Shown one piece after another: positions 9,661 to 18,685 of a stretch of DNA of 64,000 nucleotides. Origin of the DNA: Lacipirellula parvula (lineage in GTDB: Bacteria; Planctomycetota; Planctomycetia; Pirellulales; Lacipirellulaceae). Both the position numbers and the translations under genes were made by a program. The stretch lies in the NCBI RefSeq assembly GCF_009177095.1, contig NZ_AP021861.1, positions 2,462,501 through 2,526,500 of the forward strand, given 5' to 3'. Numbering within the stretch: the first letter of the stretch is position 1; every line of letters starts with the position of its first letter. The notes under the pieces were generated by a model, which was not told the DNA's origin, did no database searches, and saw only the letters and a program-made list of their open reading frames with translations.

Positions 9661-11082
9661 CTAGTCCCTCCGTCCTTGGCTAGCGAAGTGCTGATTGTGC
9701 GTGTGGGAGGCGCTCTTGCTGTGGGAGGCGTCTCCGACGCCGATTCCGCGCTCTACTTCCAACCAATTCGGCCCCTCAAGCTGCTTCGGCGTCGGAGACG
9801 CCTCCCACAGCTCAGCTTCGCGACCTTCTCGCACGTCGACTACTGCAGGTCGCGCCGGCTCGACGCTCGCTGCTCGCGGCGCGTCCCAGCCTTCGTCGAC
9901 CGCGAACATCGCCGCGGGAGCCGGCAGCAATCCGAAGAACGTCCGACCGGGCAGATTGTATTGCCACAGCACCGCGCCGAGGAACATCACCGCCGCGATC
10001 GGCGTGCAGTACTTCAGGCACGTCGCCATCACCTGGTCGATCCGCAACCGCGGCAACGTCCAGCGAATCCAGATCATCACGCAGACGCCAACGACGCCCT
10101 TCAGCAGCACGTTCGTTAACCCGATCAGGTTGCCGAGGTAGCCGGTGAGTTCGCCATTCTCATAAGTCAGGCCGAGGATCGACGCGATCGGGATCGGCCC
10201 GTTCCAGGCGCCGAGGAACAGCACCGAGGCCAAGATGCTCACCGACAGCATCGAGCCATACTCGGCCATGAAGAAGAAGCTCCACCGCAGTCCGGAGTAT
10301 TCCGTGTGGAAGCCGGCCACGAGTTCGCTTTCAGCTTCGGCCAAGTCGAACGGCGCGCGATTGACGCTCGCCGTCGCACACGTGAAGTAGACCCAGAACG
10401 TGATGAACGTCGCCGGATCGTGGAAGATGAACCAGTTGGTGAAGAGTCCCGCCTGTTGGTTGCCGATGACGACCATGTCCATCGACCCGGCGATCAGCAC
10501 CGGGACGACGGCGCACATGCCGAGCGGCACTTCGTAGCTCACCACCTGAGCCGCTTCGCGCATGGCGCCAAAGAGCGACCACTTCGACGCCGAACTGTAC
10601 CCGGCGAGGATGACGCCGAAGACTTCGAGCCCCAGCACGGCGACGACGAAGAACACACCGGTGTTGAGGTGCTGCGCGATCCAGGGATAAGGACCGCCGG
10701 CGAACGGAATTGCAATGAACGCCGCGATCGACGCGGCGAAGCTGACATACGGCGCGATCTTGAACAGGAAGCCGTCCGCCCCATCGGGCATTAGGTCTTC
10801 TTTGGTGATCAGCTTCAGGCCGTCGGCGAGCGTTTGCAGCCAGCCGAACTTGCCGCCGACCCGGGTCGGACCGAGACGATCCTGAATGCGGCCGGAGATC
10901 TTGCGTTCCAGCCAGATGAACACCAGGGCGCCAACCGCCACTAGGTTCAGAATCAACACGATGTGAATCAGCGCAGCGACAACATAGCCAACAGCGCTGT
11001 CAGACGGGATCGACCAGCCGAGTCCCGACAACAGCCAACTGGACAGCAGCCAGTCGAGCAAGTTGTTGATTCCAGACGCCAC
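9661..11082 (-). CDS. nuoH: NADH-quinone oxidoreductase subunit H with repeat-derived C-terminus
   Basis: Membrane subunit linking the peripheral arm to the pump arm and forming part of the quinone cavity. Family motifs are clear: WLERKISGRIQDRLGPTRVG, PYVSFAASIAAFIAIPF, SVNRAPFDLAEAESELVAGFHTEYSG (quinone-site acidic loop) and WTLPRLRIDQVM. The 473 residues exceed the usual 320-440. After the last membrane helix (ending near NLPGRTFFGLLPAPAA) there is a hydrophilic tail of about 80 residues. The section from ELWEASPTP to GIGVGDASHS is encoded by a 90-base palindromic element (9720-9809) that also occurs outside genes elsewhere in the window. The start is a GTG. Translation probably couples to nuoJ. 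Confidence 0.95.
   Translation of the reverse strand: MASGINNLLDWLLSSWLLSGLGWSIPSDSAVGYVVAALIHIVLILNLVAVGALVFIWLERKISGRIQDRLGPTRVGGKFGWLQTLADGLKLITKEDLMPDGADGFLFKIAPYVSFAASIAAFIAIPFAGGPYPWIAQHLNTGVFFVVAVLGLEVFGVILAGYSSASKWSLFGAMREAAQVVSYEVPLGMCAVVPVLIAGSMDMVVIGNQQAGLFTNWFIFHDPATFITFWVYFTCATASVNRAPFDLAEAESELVAGFHTEYSGLRWSFFFMAEYGSMLSVSILASVLFLGAWNGPIPIASILGLTYENGELTGYLGNLIGLTNVLLKGVVGVCVMIWIRWTLPRLRIDQVMATCLKYCTPIAAVMFLGAVLWQYNLPGRTFFGLLPAPAAMFAVDEGWDAPRAASVEPARPAVVDVREGREAELWEASPTPKQLEGPNWLEVERGIGVGDASHSKSASHTHNQHFASQGRRD
9720..9809. repeat. GTGGGAGG-type palindromic element, copy 1 (inside nuoH)
   Basis: A perfect 24-base inverted repeat, TGTGGGAGGCGTCTCCGACG at the start of each arm, with arms at 9720-9743 and 9786-9809 around a 42-base loop. 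It lies in the 3' part of nuoH, in frame, and so is translated. Related copies are at 25284-25374, 57325-57414 and 59118-59208. Confidence 0.9.
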
Positions 11083-11286
11083 AGCAAACTTCCGTGAGTT
11101 GTGAGCGAGCTAACGACCGCTCATGAAAAGTGGGTGCTTTGCCCGACTTTTGCTAACAATGACAAAGCACTCGGAACCCAAACCATCGATCCAGGCATGC
11201 CAGCGGAAGTTCGTGAAATATGGCACAATGCCGTGCAGGTGTATAGTCTCTTCGGCCTCCAAATCCGGAAACGACCTGAAGGAATT

Positions 11287-11378
11287 GTCAGTGGTCCGTC
11301 GTCAGTTGTCAGTTGCTAAAGGCTATTGGCAAACGCCCCTGCGACAGCAGCAACTGACCACGGACCACTGACAACTAA
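11287..11378. repeat. GTCAGT-type hairpin repeat between nuoD and nuoH, copy 1
   Basis: Left arm TGTCAGTGGTCCGTCGTCAG and the following TTGTCAGTTGCT at 11287-11318 pair with AGCAACTGACCACGGACCAC and TGACAACTA at 11349-11378. The loop contains GCGACAGCAG, also present in copies 13177-13287 and 13996-14097. The rest of the 301-base gap between nuoH and nuoD holds no gene that I can see. Confidence 0.85.
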
Positions 11379-11383
11379 CATTC

Positions 11384-12586
11384 CTACCGATCAATCTCAC
11401 CCATCACGATGTCGAGCGAACCGACGATCGCCGGTACGTCGGCGATCAGGCAGTCGCGGCACAACTCACTCGCCACCGACAAGTTGCAGAAGCTGCTGCT
11501 CCGTGCGCGCGCTCGCCACGGGATCGCGTCGCCGCTGCTGACGATGTAAAAGCCCATCTGCCCGCGCGGAGCCTCGGTCTCTAAGTACGCTTCGCCTTTC
11601 GGCAGCTTCTGGTTGAGCTTCATCGGCTCGCCGTAGTTGCCGCTGGCCACGCTGTAGCGATCGATCGCTTGCCGCACGAGATCGATCGACTGCATCACCT
11701 CGAGCATCCGCACGTAGAACCGGTGCCAACAGTCGCCGAGGATCGCTTCGCGCGGCACGGCCGGGTAGTCGTGATCTTTCGGATAGTGGCCGTTCTTCTC
11801 GACGATTACCTCAAAGGCGTAGCCGTCGTACATGGCGGTGTAGATTTCTTCGCCGTCGCGGCGCAGATCATGATCGACGCCGCTGCCGCGGAGCACCGGC
11901 CCGCTTGTGCCGTAGTCGATCGCCGTCGCGGCCGACATCACGCCGATCGCCGCGGTCCGCTTGACGAAGATCGAGTTCGTCGTCAGCAGCGTGTGATACT
12001 CGACGATGATCGGCTCAAGCTGCGTGAGGAACGCCTCGCACTTTTGCAGCCAGCCATTGGGCAGATCAGCCGTGCAGCCGCCGACCGTGATGTAGCTATA
12101 GGTAAGCCGCGCGCCGCAGACCTCTTCGAATAGATCAAGAATCCGCTCCCGCTCGCGGAATGCATAGAGGAACGGACTAAACGTGCCGAGGTCGAGCCCG
12201 TACGCTCCCATGCCGACCAGATGGCTCGCGATTCGCCCCATCTCGGCGATGATCACCCGCAGATGCCGTCCCTTTTCCGGCGGCTCGTACTTCATCAACT
12301 TTTCGATCGCGAGCGCCCAGCCGAGATTCATGTTCATCCCGGCGAGGTAGTCCATACGGTCGGTGTACGGAATGAACTGCCGCGGCGTGAGGTTCTCGCC
12401 AATCTTCTCGGCGCACCGATGGAGATAGCCGAGATGCGGCGTCACTTCCGACACGATCTCGCCATCGGTGCGCAACACGAGCCGCAACACGCCATGGGTG
12501 CTCGGATGCTGCGGGCCCATATTGACCAGCATCTCGTCCGTGCGGACGTCGAATTCGATGGTGCGCGGGTCGTCGATTGTGGCCAT
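11384..12586 (-). CDS. nuoD: NADH-quinone oxidoreductase subunit D (49 kDa)
   Basis: Peripheral-arm subunit of complex I, homologous to the large subunit of NiFe hydrogenase, lining the quinone site. The 400 residues include NMGPQHPSTHGVLRLVLRTDGE near residue 22 (the conserved His/Thr loop next to the N2 cluster), HRCAEKIGENLTPRQFIPYTDRMDY, and the C-terminal ADVPAIVGSLDIVMGEIDR ending that is nearly invariant in the family. Length is normal. It follows nuoC by 57 bases and precedes nuoH across a hairpin repeat. Confidence 0.97.
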   Translation of the reverse strand: MATIDDPRTIEFDVRTDEMLVNMGPQHPSTHGVLRLVLRTDGEIVSEVTPHLGYLHRCAEKIGENLTPRQFIPYTDRMDYLAGMNMNLGWALAIEKLMKYEPPEKGRHLRVIIAEMGRIASHLVGMGAYGLDLGTFSPFLYAFRERERILDLFEEVCGARLTYSYITVGGCTADLPNGWLQKCEAFLTQLEPIIVEYHTLLTTNSIFVKRTAAIGVMSAATAIDYGTSGPVLRGSGVDHDLRRDGEEIYTAMYDGYAFEVIVEKNGHYPKDHDYPAVPREAILGDCWHRFYVRMLEVMQSIDLVRQAIDRYSVASGNYGEPMKLNQKLPKGEAYLETEAPRGQMGFYIVSSGDAIPWRARARSSSFCNLSVASELCRDCLIADVPAIVGSLDIVMGEIDR

Positions 12587-12643
12587 GGAGTCGGGAGGTC
12601 AGAGGTCGGAGTTCAGAAAAAACTGTTCGCGTTGCGGTGCGAG

Positions 12644-13165
12644 CTACCTCCCGCGAATGCCGTGGTACTCGAGCGGCATCTCGTAATCTTTTCGCAGCGG
12701 ATGGCCCACCCAATCTTCCGGGCAGAGGATCCGCCGCAGGTTCGGGTGGCCAATAAAGTGAATGCCGAGGAGGTCGTAGCATTCGCGTTCGTGCCAGTCG
12801 GCGGTGCGCCAGACGTGCGCTACCGAGTCAATTTCCGGCAAGTCGCCCGGCTCGTCGCCCTTCCACCGCGGCAGCATCACCTTCAGCACCAGGCTATGTT
12901 TGTGCTGCATGCTGAAGAGGTGGTAGACCACCTCCAGGTGCGGCTGCCATTCGCTCTTCGCCGCCTTCTTCTCGTCGGTATGGACGTAGTCGACGGCAGT
13001 GACGCTGTTGCAGTAGTCGAACGCCAGGCCCGGCTCGTCGCGCAAGTAGGTGCAGACGGCGACAATCGACTCGGGCGCCACTTCGATCCACGGATCGACG
13101 TTTTCTAAGTTGGCGCCCGTGATGGTCGCGCCGAACTTTTCTTTGAGCTGGTCTAGTAGGCTCAT
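12644..13165 (-). CDS. nuoC: NADH-quinone oxidoreductase subunit C (30 kDa)
   Basis: Peripheral-arm subunit of complex I. The 173 residues contain the NuoC signature WHERECYDLLGIHFIGHPNLRRILCPEDWVGHPLRKDYEMP, here near residues 124-165, preceded by a typical alpha/beta N-terminal part with FDYCNSVTAVDY and YHLFSMQHKHSLVLKVMLPR. It is a stand-alone NuoC, not fused to NuoD as in E. coli. It lies between nuoA and nuoD; nuoB, which usually comes before nuoC, is absent here. Confidence 0.96.
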   Translation of the reverse strand: MSLLDQLKEKFGATITGANLENVDPWIEVAPESIVAVCTYLRDEPGLAFDYCNSVTAVDYVHTDEKKAAKSEWQPHLEVVYHLFSMQHKHSLVLKVMLPRWKGDEPGDLPEIDSVAHVWRTADWHERECYDLLGIHFIGHPNLRRILCPEDWVGHPLRKDYEMPLEYHGIRGR

Positions 13166-13176
13166 CGTGGCGTGTC

Positions 13177-13287
13177 CGTGGTCAGTAGTCCGTTGTCAGT
13201 TGCGAATGCGGGAACGCTGCCGTATCTCATTTGGGAAGTTGCCTTGGCGACAGCAGCCACTGGCCACTGACGACGGACAACTGACGC
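13177..13287. repeat. GTCAGT-type hairpin repeat between nuoA and nuoC, copy 2
   Basis: Left arm around GTGGTCAGTAGTCCGTTGTC at 13178-13200 and right arm around CCACTGACGACGGACAACTG at 13264-13284. The loop keeps GAATGCGGG, TTGGGAAGTTGC and GCGACAGCAGCCACTG, shared with copy 3. It fills the nuoC/nuoA gap. Confidence 0.88.
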
Positions 13288-13288
13288 C

Positions 13289-13990
13289 CTAAGCAGACAA
13301 AATCGATCCCGCGGCCCGCCCGCGCTTTTGTTCCAATTCCAACGTCACCGGCACCCGTTCGACGACTTCGCCGGCATGGCTCCGCACCGAGCGGACCCAG
13401 TCCAGATCGCCGCGCCGCCAGACGTACGCGAAGCCGACCATCAGCACCGCGAAGAACACGCCGATATCCCACAGCGAGGCCCGCGCCATCTGGCGAGAAG
13501 TCGCCTCGACCGTCGCTTTCATCACCGAGCCGTTCGCCGCGCTGCCGCCAAGTTCACGCATTTCGGCCGGCGAGAGGGCGCCGATCGTCGCCTGCGACGG
13601 ATTGCGGACGCCAAGTTCTCGCAGCCGTTCCGTCGCTTGCGGCGTCAGCTCTTCCGCGGAGCCCCGCTCCGGATCGAGGTCGGCCATCACGACGGGCATG
13701 TTAGGCGCCGTCAGTTGCGTTGCCTTGCCAAAGACCGTCGCCCAAGGAAAGAAGAAGGCCACTTCGACGTCGAAGATAATGAAGAGCAGGGCGACGACGT
13801 AGAACCGCAGGTCGAACTGCACGAAGCTCGAACCGATCGTCGGCTCGCCGCACTCGTAGACCTCAAGCTTCTCTTGATTCGGCAACCGCGGCCGCAAGAA
13901 CCGGCCGAGCAGCAAGTTCACGAACAAAAACGCCACCGCCAGGCCCGCGAACAGGCCGAGGTAAGCGACGATGGCGATGGGCGTGGCCAT
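13289..13990 (-). CDS. nuoA: NADH-quinone oxidoreductase subunit A with a large internal insert
   Basis: Three-helix membrane subunit of complex I. Helix 1 (residues 5-30), the loop with PNQEKLEVYECGEPTIGSSFVQFDLRFYVVALLFIIFDVEVAFFFPWA (conserved acidic residues and the ECG motif) and the last helix near WDIGVFFAVLMVGFAYVWRRGDLDWV are all recognisable. The usual length is about 120-150 residues, but here it is 233. A polar segment of about 75 residues (TAPNMPVVMADLDPERG to MKATVEATSRQMAR) lies between helices 2 and 3, and the C-terminus is extended. It is flanked by hairpin repeats on both sides. Confidence 0.94.
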   Translation of the reverse strand: MATPIAIVAYLGLFAGLAVAFLFVNLLLGRFLRPRLPNQEKLEVYECGEPTIGSSFVQFDLRFYVVALLFIIFDVEVAFFFPWATVFGKATQLTAPNMPVVMADLDPERGSAEELTPQATERLRELGVRNPSQATIGALSPAEMRELGGSAANGSVMKATVEATSRQMARASLWDIGVFFAVLMVGFAYVWRRGDLDWVRSVRSHAGEVVERVPVTLELEQKRGRAAGSILSA

Positions 13991-13995
13991 TTTTT

Positions 13996-14097
13996 AGTTG
14001 TCCGTTGTCAGTGGCGAATGCGGGGGACGTCGTCTCTTCGTTGGGAAGTTGCACTTGCGACAGCAGCCACTGACCACTGGCGACGGACAGCTGACGC
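13996..14097. repeat. GTCAGT-type hairpin repeat between nuoI and nuoA, copy 3
   Basis: Left arm TAGTTGTCCGTTGTCAGTGG and right arm CCACTGACCACTGGCGACGG plus ACAGCTGACGCC, with the loop sharing GAATGCGGG, TTGGGAAGTTGC and TTGCGACAGCAG with copy 2. It fills the gap between nuoA and nuoI. Confidence 0.88.
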
Positions 14098-14099
14098 CC

Positions 14100-14648
14100 C
14101 TACTGATTCGGTCCCCCATGCACCGGCTCGACGATCACCTTCGACTGCGCGACCGCCGTCGGATTGATCGTGGCCCGGCCCCAGGCGACGTCGAGCGGCA
14201 GCCGGGCGAAGTCGACGATGCATCCATCGCGGCTGTAGCAACTCAGGTCGTGGCTCGCCCCCATGAAAATGCAATCGACGGGGCAGGGCTCGACGCACAA
14301 CGCGCAGAACATGCACTTGCTGTAGTCGATCGCGTAACCCGTGATCTTAAAGCCCTTGCTCCCTTGAGCACGCTCCTTGCCGATGTAGATGCAATCGACG
14401 GGGCAGGCCTTCGCGCACTGATCGCACGCGATGCAGGTCGTGAGATCGAACCGATGAAAGCCGCGGTAGCGCGCGGCGACTGGCACGGGGAGTTCGGGAT
14501 ACTCGAAATGTTCGGTGAACGTCTTGCGATCGGGGCGATACGTCTTGATCCACGTTCGCAACGTTACCCACATCCCGGCGCCAACTGTGGCGACAGCTTC
14601 GACGATATTCCCCAACCAGGGAAAGACTCGCTTGAGCCAGGCAATCAT
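14100..14648 (-). CDS. nuoI: NADH-quinone oxidoreductase subunit I
   Basis: Peripheral-arm iron-sulfur subunit of complex I. It has two 8-iron-ferredoxin type motifs, CIACDQCAKACPVDCIYI and CMFCALCVEPCPVDCIFM, around residues 72-130, which ligate clusters N6a and N6b. The N-terminus has an amphipathic or hydrophobic segment that sits on the membrane. At 182 residues the length is normal. It is the first gene of the operon here, whereas in most bacteria nuoI lies between nuoH and nuoJ, so the order has been rearranged. The promoter should lie in the long gap upstream. Confidence 0.96.
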   Translation of the reverse strand: MIAWLKRVFPWLGNIVEAVATVGAGMWVTLRTWIKTYRPDRKTFTEHFEYPELPVPVAARYRGFHRFDLTTCIACDQCAKACPVDCIYIGKERAQGSKGFKITGYAIDYSKCMFCALCVEPCPVDCIFMGASHDLSCYSRDGCIVDFARLPLDVAWGRATINPTAVAQSKVIVEPVHGGPNQ

Positions 14649-15598
14649 GGGCGAACTTCACCTTCGTCCCGATGGGGGCGGCAGAACCATTTCAGCCGCG
14701 GCCGTCAGGGAGTTCATCCGATCGTAGGTCTCGCGCCATAAACGAGTGCGATGCCGCATCCGATGCAACAAGGCCGAAGCGCAAGCCAAAGCAGTGGGGT
14801 CGATTATAGAGATGTCGACCCGCGCTGCAACTGTTCGCTTGATTGAATGAATGCGAATCGAGAAATAGTCAGCGCCCGCGCAGGCCTGATGCGCTGGTCG
14901 CATGGGCTCCGCTCGATTGAATGAAAAAGCGAATGCGCGTCGCCCTCAGTAAGAATTAAGTCAACGCAATGCAGCGTCCCAATGAAGGGACTCTGTGGTG
15001 AAAATCGCTCGAAGCTGTTCGCGCCGATTCAAGCAGGGAGCGAGAGAGCGGGGGGAGCCCACAATGAGGTTCGAGGCGGAGCGCGAATACTGCAGGGTTA
15101 CGCCCACCCAACGCCAATTCGACCGGTGGACACTAACAGCCAGCCCTCGTCGGCTGATTCGGGCGGGTCGGCCCGTGTCAGAATCGCGGCAACGCTAGCG
15201 ATGCGCTCTCGATTTGGGGCCTGGTGAGTGCTTGGGTCATTGGGTAGGGCACGTGGGCCGAATTTTCAGGTTCCGGTTGCGACGTAAGTCCCTAAAAAAT
15301 AAAGGTTTACGTTTGAGTTTAGCGTCGCCTGGTCGGACGGCCAGACGCCAATCCGAACCACCGCCCCTGTTTCCTCACCCGCAAAACTCCACCTACCCCG
15401 CAAAAAATGGGCCGGCGGGCTGTCATCATTTCTTGACTAGCCCCAATCACCACGTAGAGTGGAACGAGGGGAATGGCCTCCATTCCCCGCCGAGGGCGCC
15501 CTAATTGGCCGTGCAAAAGGGGTTAGGATCGCTCACGGCAACGGCATGAAGGCAGCTACTTTGGAGGGCCGCCGGGCCAACCCGCGAAGGAATCGATC
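14649..15598. other. 950-base region without a supported gene, between nuoI and csrA
   Basis: Divergent intergenic region that must hold the nuo promoter (minus) and the csrA promoter (plus). Short open frames here show no domain and look like shadows. An AT-rich patch near 15290-15315 (CCTAAAAAATAAAGGTTTAC) is a possible csrA promoter area, but I cannot assign boxes. Confidence 0.5.
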
Positions 15599-15817
15599 AT
15601 GTTAGTTCTCTCACGCAAGAAGAACGAAAGTATTGTCATCAACGATGACATTACGATCGTCGTGGTGGAAATCCGCGGCGACAAGGTTCGCTTGGGAGTG
15701 GAAGCTCCCAAGGAAGTCCCCGTTCATCGCAACGAAGTTTACGAAGCCATTCGTCGCAACCAGCAGCAAGGCGCCGATGGCGAGGCCCATGAAGCCGACG
15801 CCAACGCCGCCGAGTAA
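15599..15817 (+). CDS. csrA: carbon storage regulator CsrA, canonical paralogue
   Basis: RNA-binding post-transcriptional regulator that dimerises and binds GGA motifs in mRNA leaders. The 72 residues begin MLVLSRKKNESIVINDDITI, the first strand with the RNA-contacting L4 and R6 region, and continue with DKVRLGVEAPKEVPVHRNEVYEAI, which keeps the canonical Pro-Lys-Glu and Val-His-Arg contacts (E. coli V42-H43-R44 equivalents). The hydrophilic tail after residue 55 is longer than in E. coli. A GAAGGA ribosome-binding site lies about seven bases before the ATG. Monocistronic by position. A divergent paralogue is at 22598-22801. Confidence 0.95.
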   Translation: MLVLSRKKNESIVINDDITIVVVEIRGDKVRLGVEAPKEVPVHRNEVYEAIRRNQQQGADGEAHEADANAAE

Positions 15818-15843
15818 ATGTGGTCGCTCGTCCGCTTCATGTC

Positions 15844-15866
15844 CACGCCCCTAATTGGGGGGCGTG
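15844..15866 (+). terminator. GC-rich hairpin after csrA
   Basis: CACGCCCC, a short loop TAATTG and GGGGGCGTG form a strong stem 27 bases after the csrA stop. No T-run follows directly (AACCGCTTTT), so it may be a 3' stabilising hairpin and not a true intrinsic terminator. Confidence 0.4.
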
Positions 15867-16012
15867 AACCGCTTTTGCCATTTGAGTTCGCGCCGCACCC
15901 GCGAACCCCATTCTGAGTCGGCTGCAGCTTTTCTTGGCCGACCGAAGTCGTTTTCGACTTCCCGTATTTCGGCGATTTTGCCGTAGTTTTCGGCTCTCGC
16001 CGCTCTCGGCCC

Positions 16013-16041
16013 TTGACGATTTGCGTTGTGCCCGCACAATG
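16013..16041 (+). promoter_or_regulatory. candidate sigma-70 type promoter upstream of tRNA-Glu
   Basis: TTGACG at 16013-16018 and ACAATG at 16036-16041, separated by 17 bases. The -35 box matches five of six consensus positions; the -10 is weak. It lies about 80 bases before the tRNA. Confidence 0.4.
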
Positions 16042-16122
16042 CGAGTTTCGTCGCCGAATGGTCGATAAGACTAGCTCAGCACGAATCGCAGGGTAGTCGC
16101 TCGCCGACTGCTTTCCGCGTCC

Positions 16123-16194
16123 GGCCCCATCGTCTAGCGGTTAGGACACCGGCCTTTCACGCCGGTAACACGGGTTCGATTCCCGTTGGGGTCA
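16123..16194 (+). tRNA. tRNA-Glu (anticodon TTC)
   Basis: 72-base cloverleaf. The acceptor stem GGCCCCA pairs with TGGGGTC (one G-T wobble), the D arm has GTCTAGCGGTTAGGAC, the anticodon stem CCGGC/GCCGG encloses the loop CTTTCAC with anticodon TTC at 16156-16158, and the T arm is ACGGG-TTCGATT-CCCGT. The discriminator base is A at 16194 and CCA is not encoded. The pattern matches bacterial tRNA-Glu. Confidence 0.95.
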
Positions 16195-16273
16195 CTGAGG
16201 TCCAGAGTGCGCACCAGCGTGCTCTGGGCCTCTTTGCGTTTGATGGCGAAACGCAGCGGTGAGTTCGTAGAAT

Positions 16274-16479
16274 TGAACCGCCAAGGACGCCAAGGACGCC
16301 AAGGACGCCAAGGACGCCAAGGTAGAATGGGGAGAGCCTTGCTCGTTCGAATCTCAACCAAACAAGAGCACTGGTTGGAATAGTTCTACAGATCCGACGA
16401 TAAGCCTCTCAGAAGTTTCACTCTGACTTTCTATGCCTTCCGAATTTCCTTGGCGTCCTTGGCGTCCTTGGCGGTTCAG
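16274..16479. repeat. CCAAGGACG tandem/inverted repeat before hemH
   Basis: GAACCGCCAAGGACG followed by tandem CCAAGGACG units (five CCAAGG in a row, 16280-16322) is mirrored by CCTTGGCGTCCTTGGCGTCC TTGGCGGTTCA at 16448-16478. About 125 bases lie between the arms. The same arm family is at 18686-18780 and 26064-26253. Confidence 0.9.
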
Positions 16480-16496
16480 TTTTTTCAGCACCAGCC

Positions 16497-17534
<1,038 letters not shown>

Positions 17535-17620
17535 TAATGGCCACCCCCCAGGGGTAGAATTTGGGGATGGGCAAAACCTGCCCGGCACGAATCAACTGAC
17601 ACCCTTTTCGGAGTCGAACG

Positions 17621-17914
17621 ATGAAGTTCACCTACACATTCGCCTTGGCCGCCGCCCTCGCCGGTCTCGCTGGCTGCAGCGACAACACGAAGACGCAAAC
17701 TGACGAAGCGATCAAGGAATCGACCGAAGCTGCGAAGGCCGCCGCTGAAGACGTGAAGGCTGCCGGCGAAAAGGCCGTTGCCGAAACGAAGGCTGCCGCC
17801 GACGCCGCCGTCGATGCGACCAAGGAAGCCGCTGCTGGCGCCGCCGACGCCGCCAAAGATGCCGCTGACGCCGCGAAGGACGCCGCCGACAAGGCTGCTG
17901 AAGCGGTGAAGTAG
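17621..17914 (+). CDS. small Ala/Lys-rich helical lipoprotein
   Basis: 97 residues with a lipoprotein signal peptide (lipobox LAGC, Cys19). The mature part is a single long amphipathic helix made of imperfect repeats such as AADAAKDAADAAKDAADKAAEAVK, low in aromatic residues. This composition resembles LEA-like or apolipoprotein-like helical rods and periplasmic stress lipoproteins; no specific function can be given. A GGAG ribosome-binding site lies seven bases before the ATG, and an intrinsic terminator follows 34 bases after the stop, so it is a single-gene unit and may be highly expressed. Confidence 0.75.
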   Translation: MKFTYTFALAAALAGLAGCSDNTKTQTDEAIKESTEAAKAAAEDVKAAGEKAVAETKAAADAAVDATKEAAAGAADAAKDAADAAKDAADKAAEAVK

Positions 17915-17947
17915 CGAGTGCTGCTTGGCACGTGCTAAAGCAACAAC

Positions 17948-17986
17948 AAAGCTGGGGCGTCACGGGACGCTCCAGCTTTTATTTTG
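17948..17986 (+). terminator. intrinsic terminator after the Ala/Lys-rich lipoprotein gene
   Basis: AAAGCTGGGGCGTC, a 3-4 base loop and GACGCTCCAGCTTTT form a stem of about 14 pairs followed by TTTTATTTT. Confidence 0.85.
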
Positions 17987-18006
17987 CGCGAATGCCGCTG
18001 CAGCGA

Positions 18007-18660
18007 TCAGCGCTTCGCATGAAACCCGACAATCGGCGCATCGCCCGGAGGCAACTCTTTCGCCAGCGCGCTGATCTGCTTGAATTCCGGCGTCCCCGCC
18101 CGCTCGCACCATTCGAACAGCGCCGCTTCGGTGGTCGTGATCGTCACGCCGGCCGACTCCATCCGCCGCAGCGCGACGTCGCGATCAATGCGGGCCCGCG
18201 TCCCCGTCGCGTCGGCCGCCACATAAACCTGATAGCCAGCCGACAGCAGATCGAACGCCGTTTGCGCGACGCAAACATGCGTTTCGATGCCGCAGAGCAA
18301 AACTCGCTCGACTTGCTCCGCCCGCCACTGGGCGAATAACTCGCCGCACGCGCCGGCGCTAAACGCGAGTTTTGAGTGAGCCGGCGCCGCGATCCGCTCC
18401 GCCAGCGACGGCTCGGTCGGACCGAGCTTTTCCGGATACTGCTCCGTCACCGCCGTGCGCACGCTGAGGATGTTGGCGCCATCGAGCAGCCGCCGGCAGT
18501 TCCAGACAATCCGCGGCCCCTCATGGACGACGTTGAGCAATCGCTCCTGGGCGTCGATCAGCAATAGCGCCGTATCGCTCGGCCGCATTAGGTCGATGCT
18601 CCGCGGCAACGGGGCAGGGGAGTGGCTAACGTGGTTCGTAGATGGTTGCGAGTCGCTCAT
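18007..18660 (-). CDS. isochorismatase-family cysteine hydrolase
   Basis: 217-residue alpha/beta hydrolase of the isochorismatase-like fold. LLLIDAQERLL carries the catalytic Asp, the SKLAFSAG segment has the Lys position, and VLLCGIETHVCVAQTAFDLLSAGYQVYVAADAT is the strand with the catalytic Cys and its preceding cis peptide. Members cleave amides or vinyl ethers (nicotinamidase, ureidoacrylate hydrolase, isochorismatase); the substrate is not evident. The ATG at 18660 is chosen because an upstream extension would be encoded by the palindromic repeat at 18686-18780. Transcribed divergently from hslV. Confidence 0.85.
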   Translation of the reverse strand: MSDSQPSTNHVSHSPAPLPRSIDLMRPSDTALLLIDAQERLLNVVHEGPRIVWNCRRLLDGANILSVRTAVTEQYPEKLGPTEPSLAERIAAPAHSKLAFSAGACGELFAQWRAEQVERVLLCGIETHVCVAQTAFDLLSAGYQVYVAADATGTRARIDRDVALRRMESAGVTITTTEAALFEWCERAGTPEFKQISALAKELPPGDAPIVGFHAKR

Positions 18661-18685
18661 CCCCAAAACATACCAAGGTAAAGAA

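Noticed and set aside
16262-16480. Possible CRISPR array before hemH, because of short tandem direct repeats
   Set aside because: The units are contiguous 9-mers with no spacers and are mirrored downstream; this is a palindromic repeat, not CRISPR.
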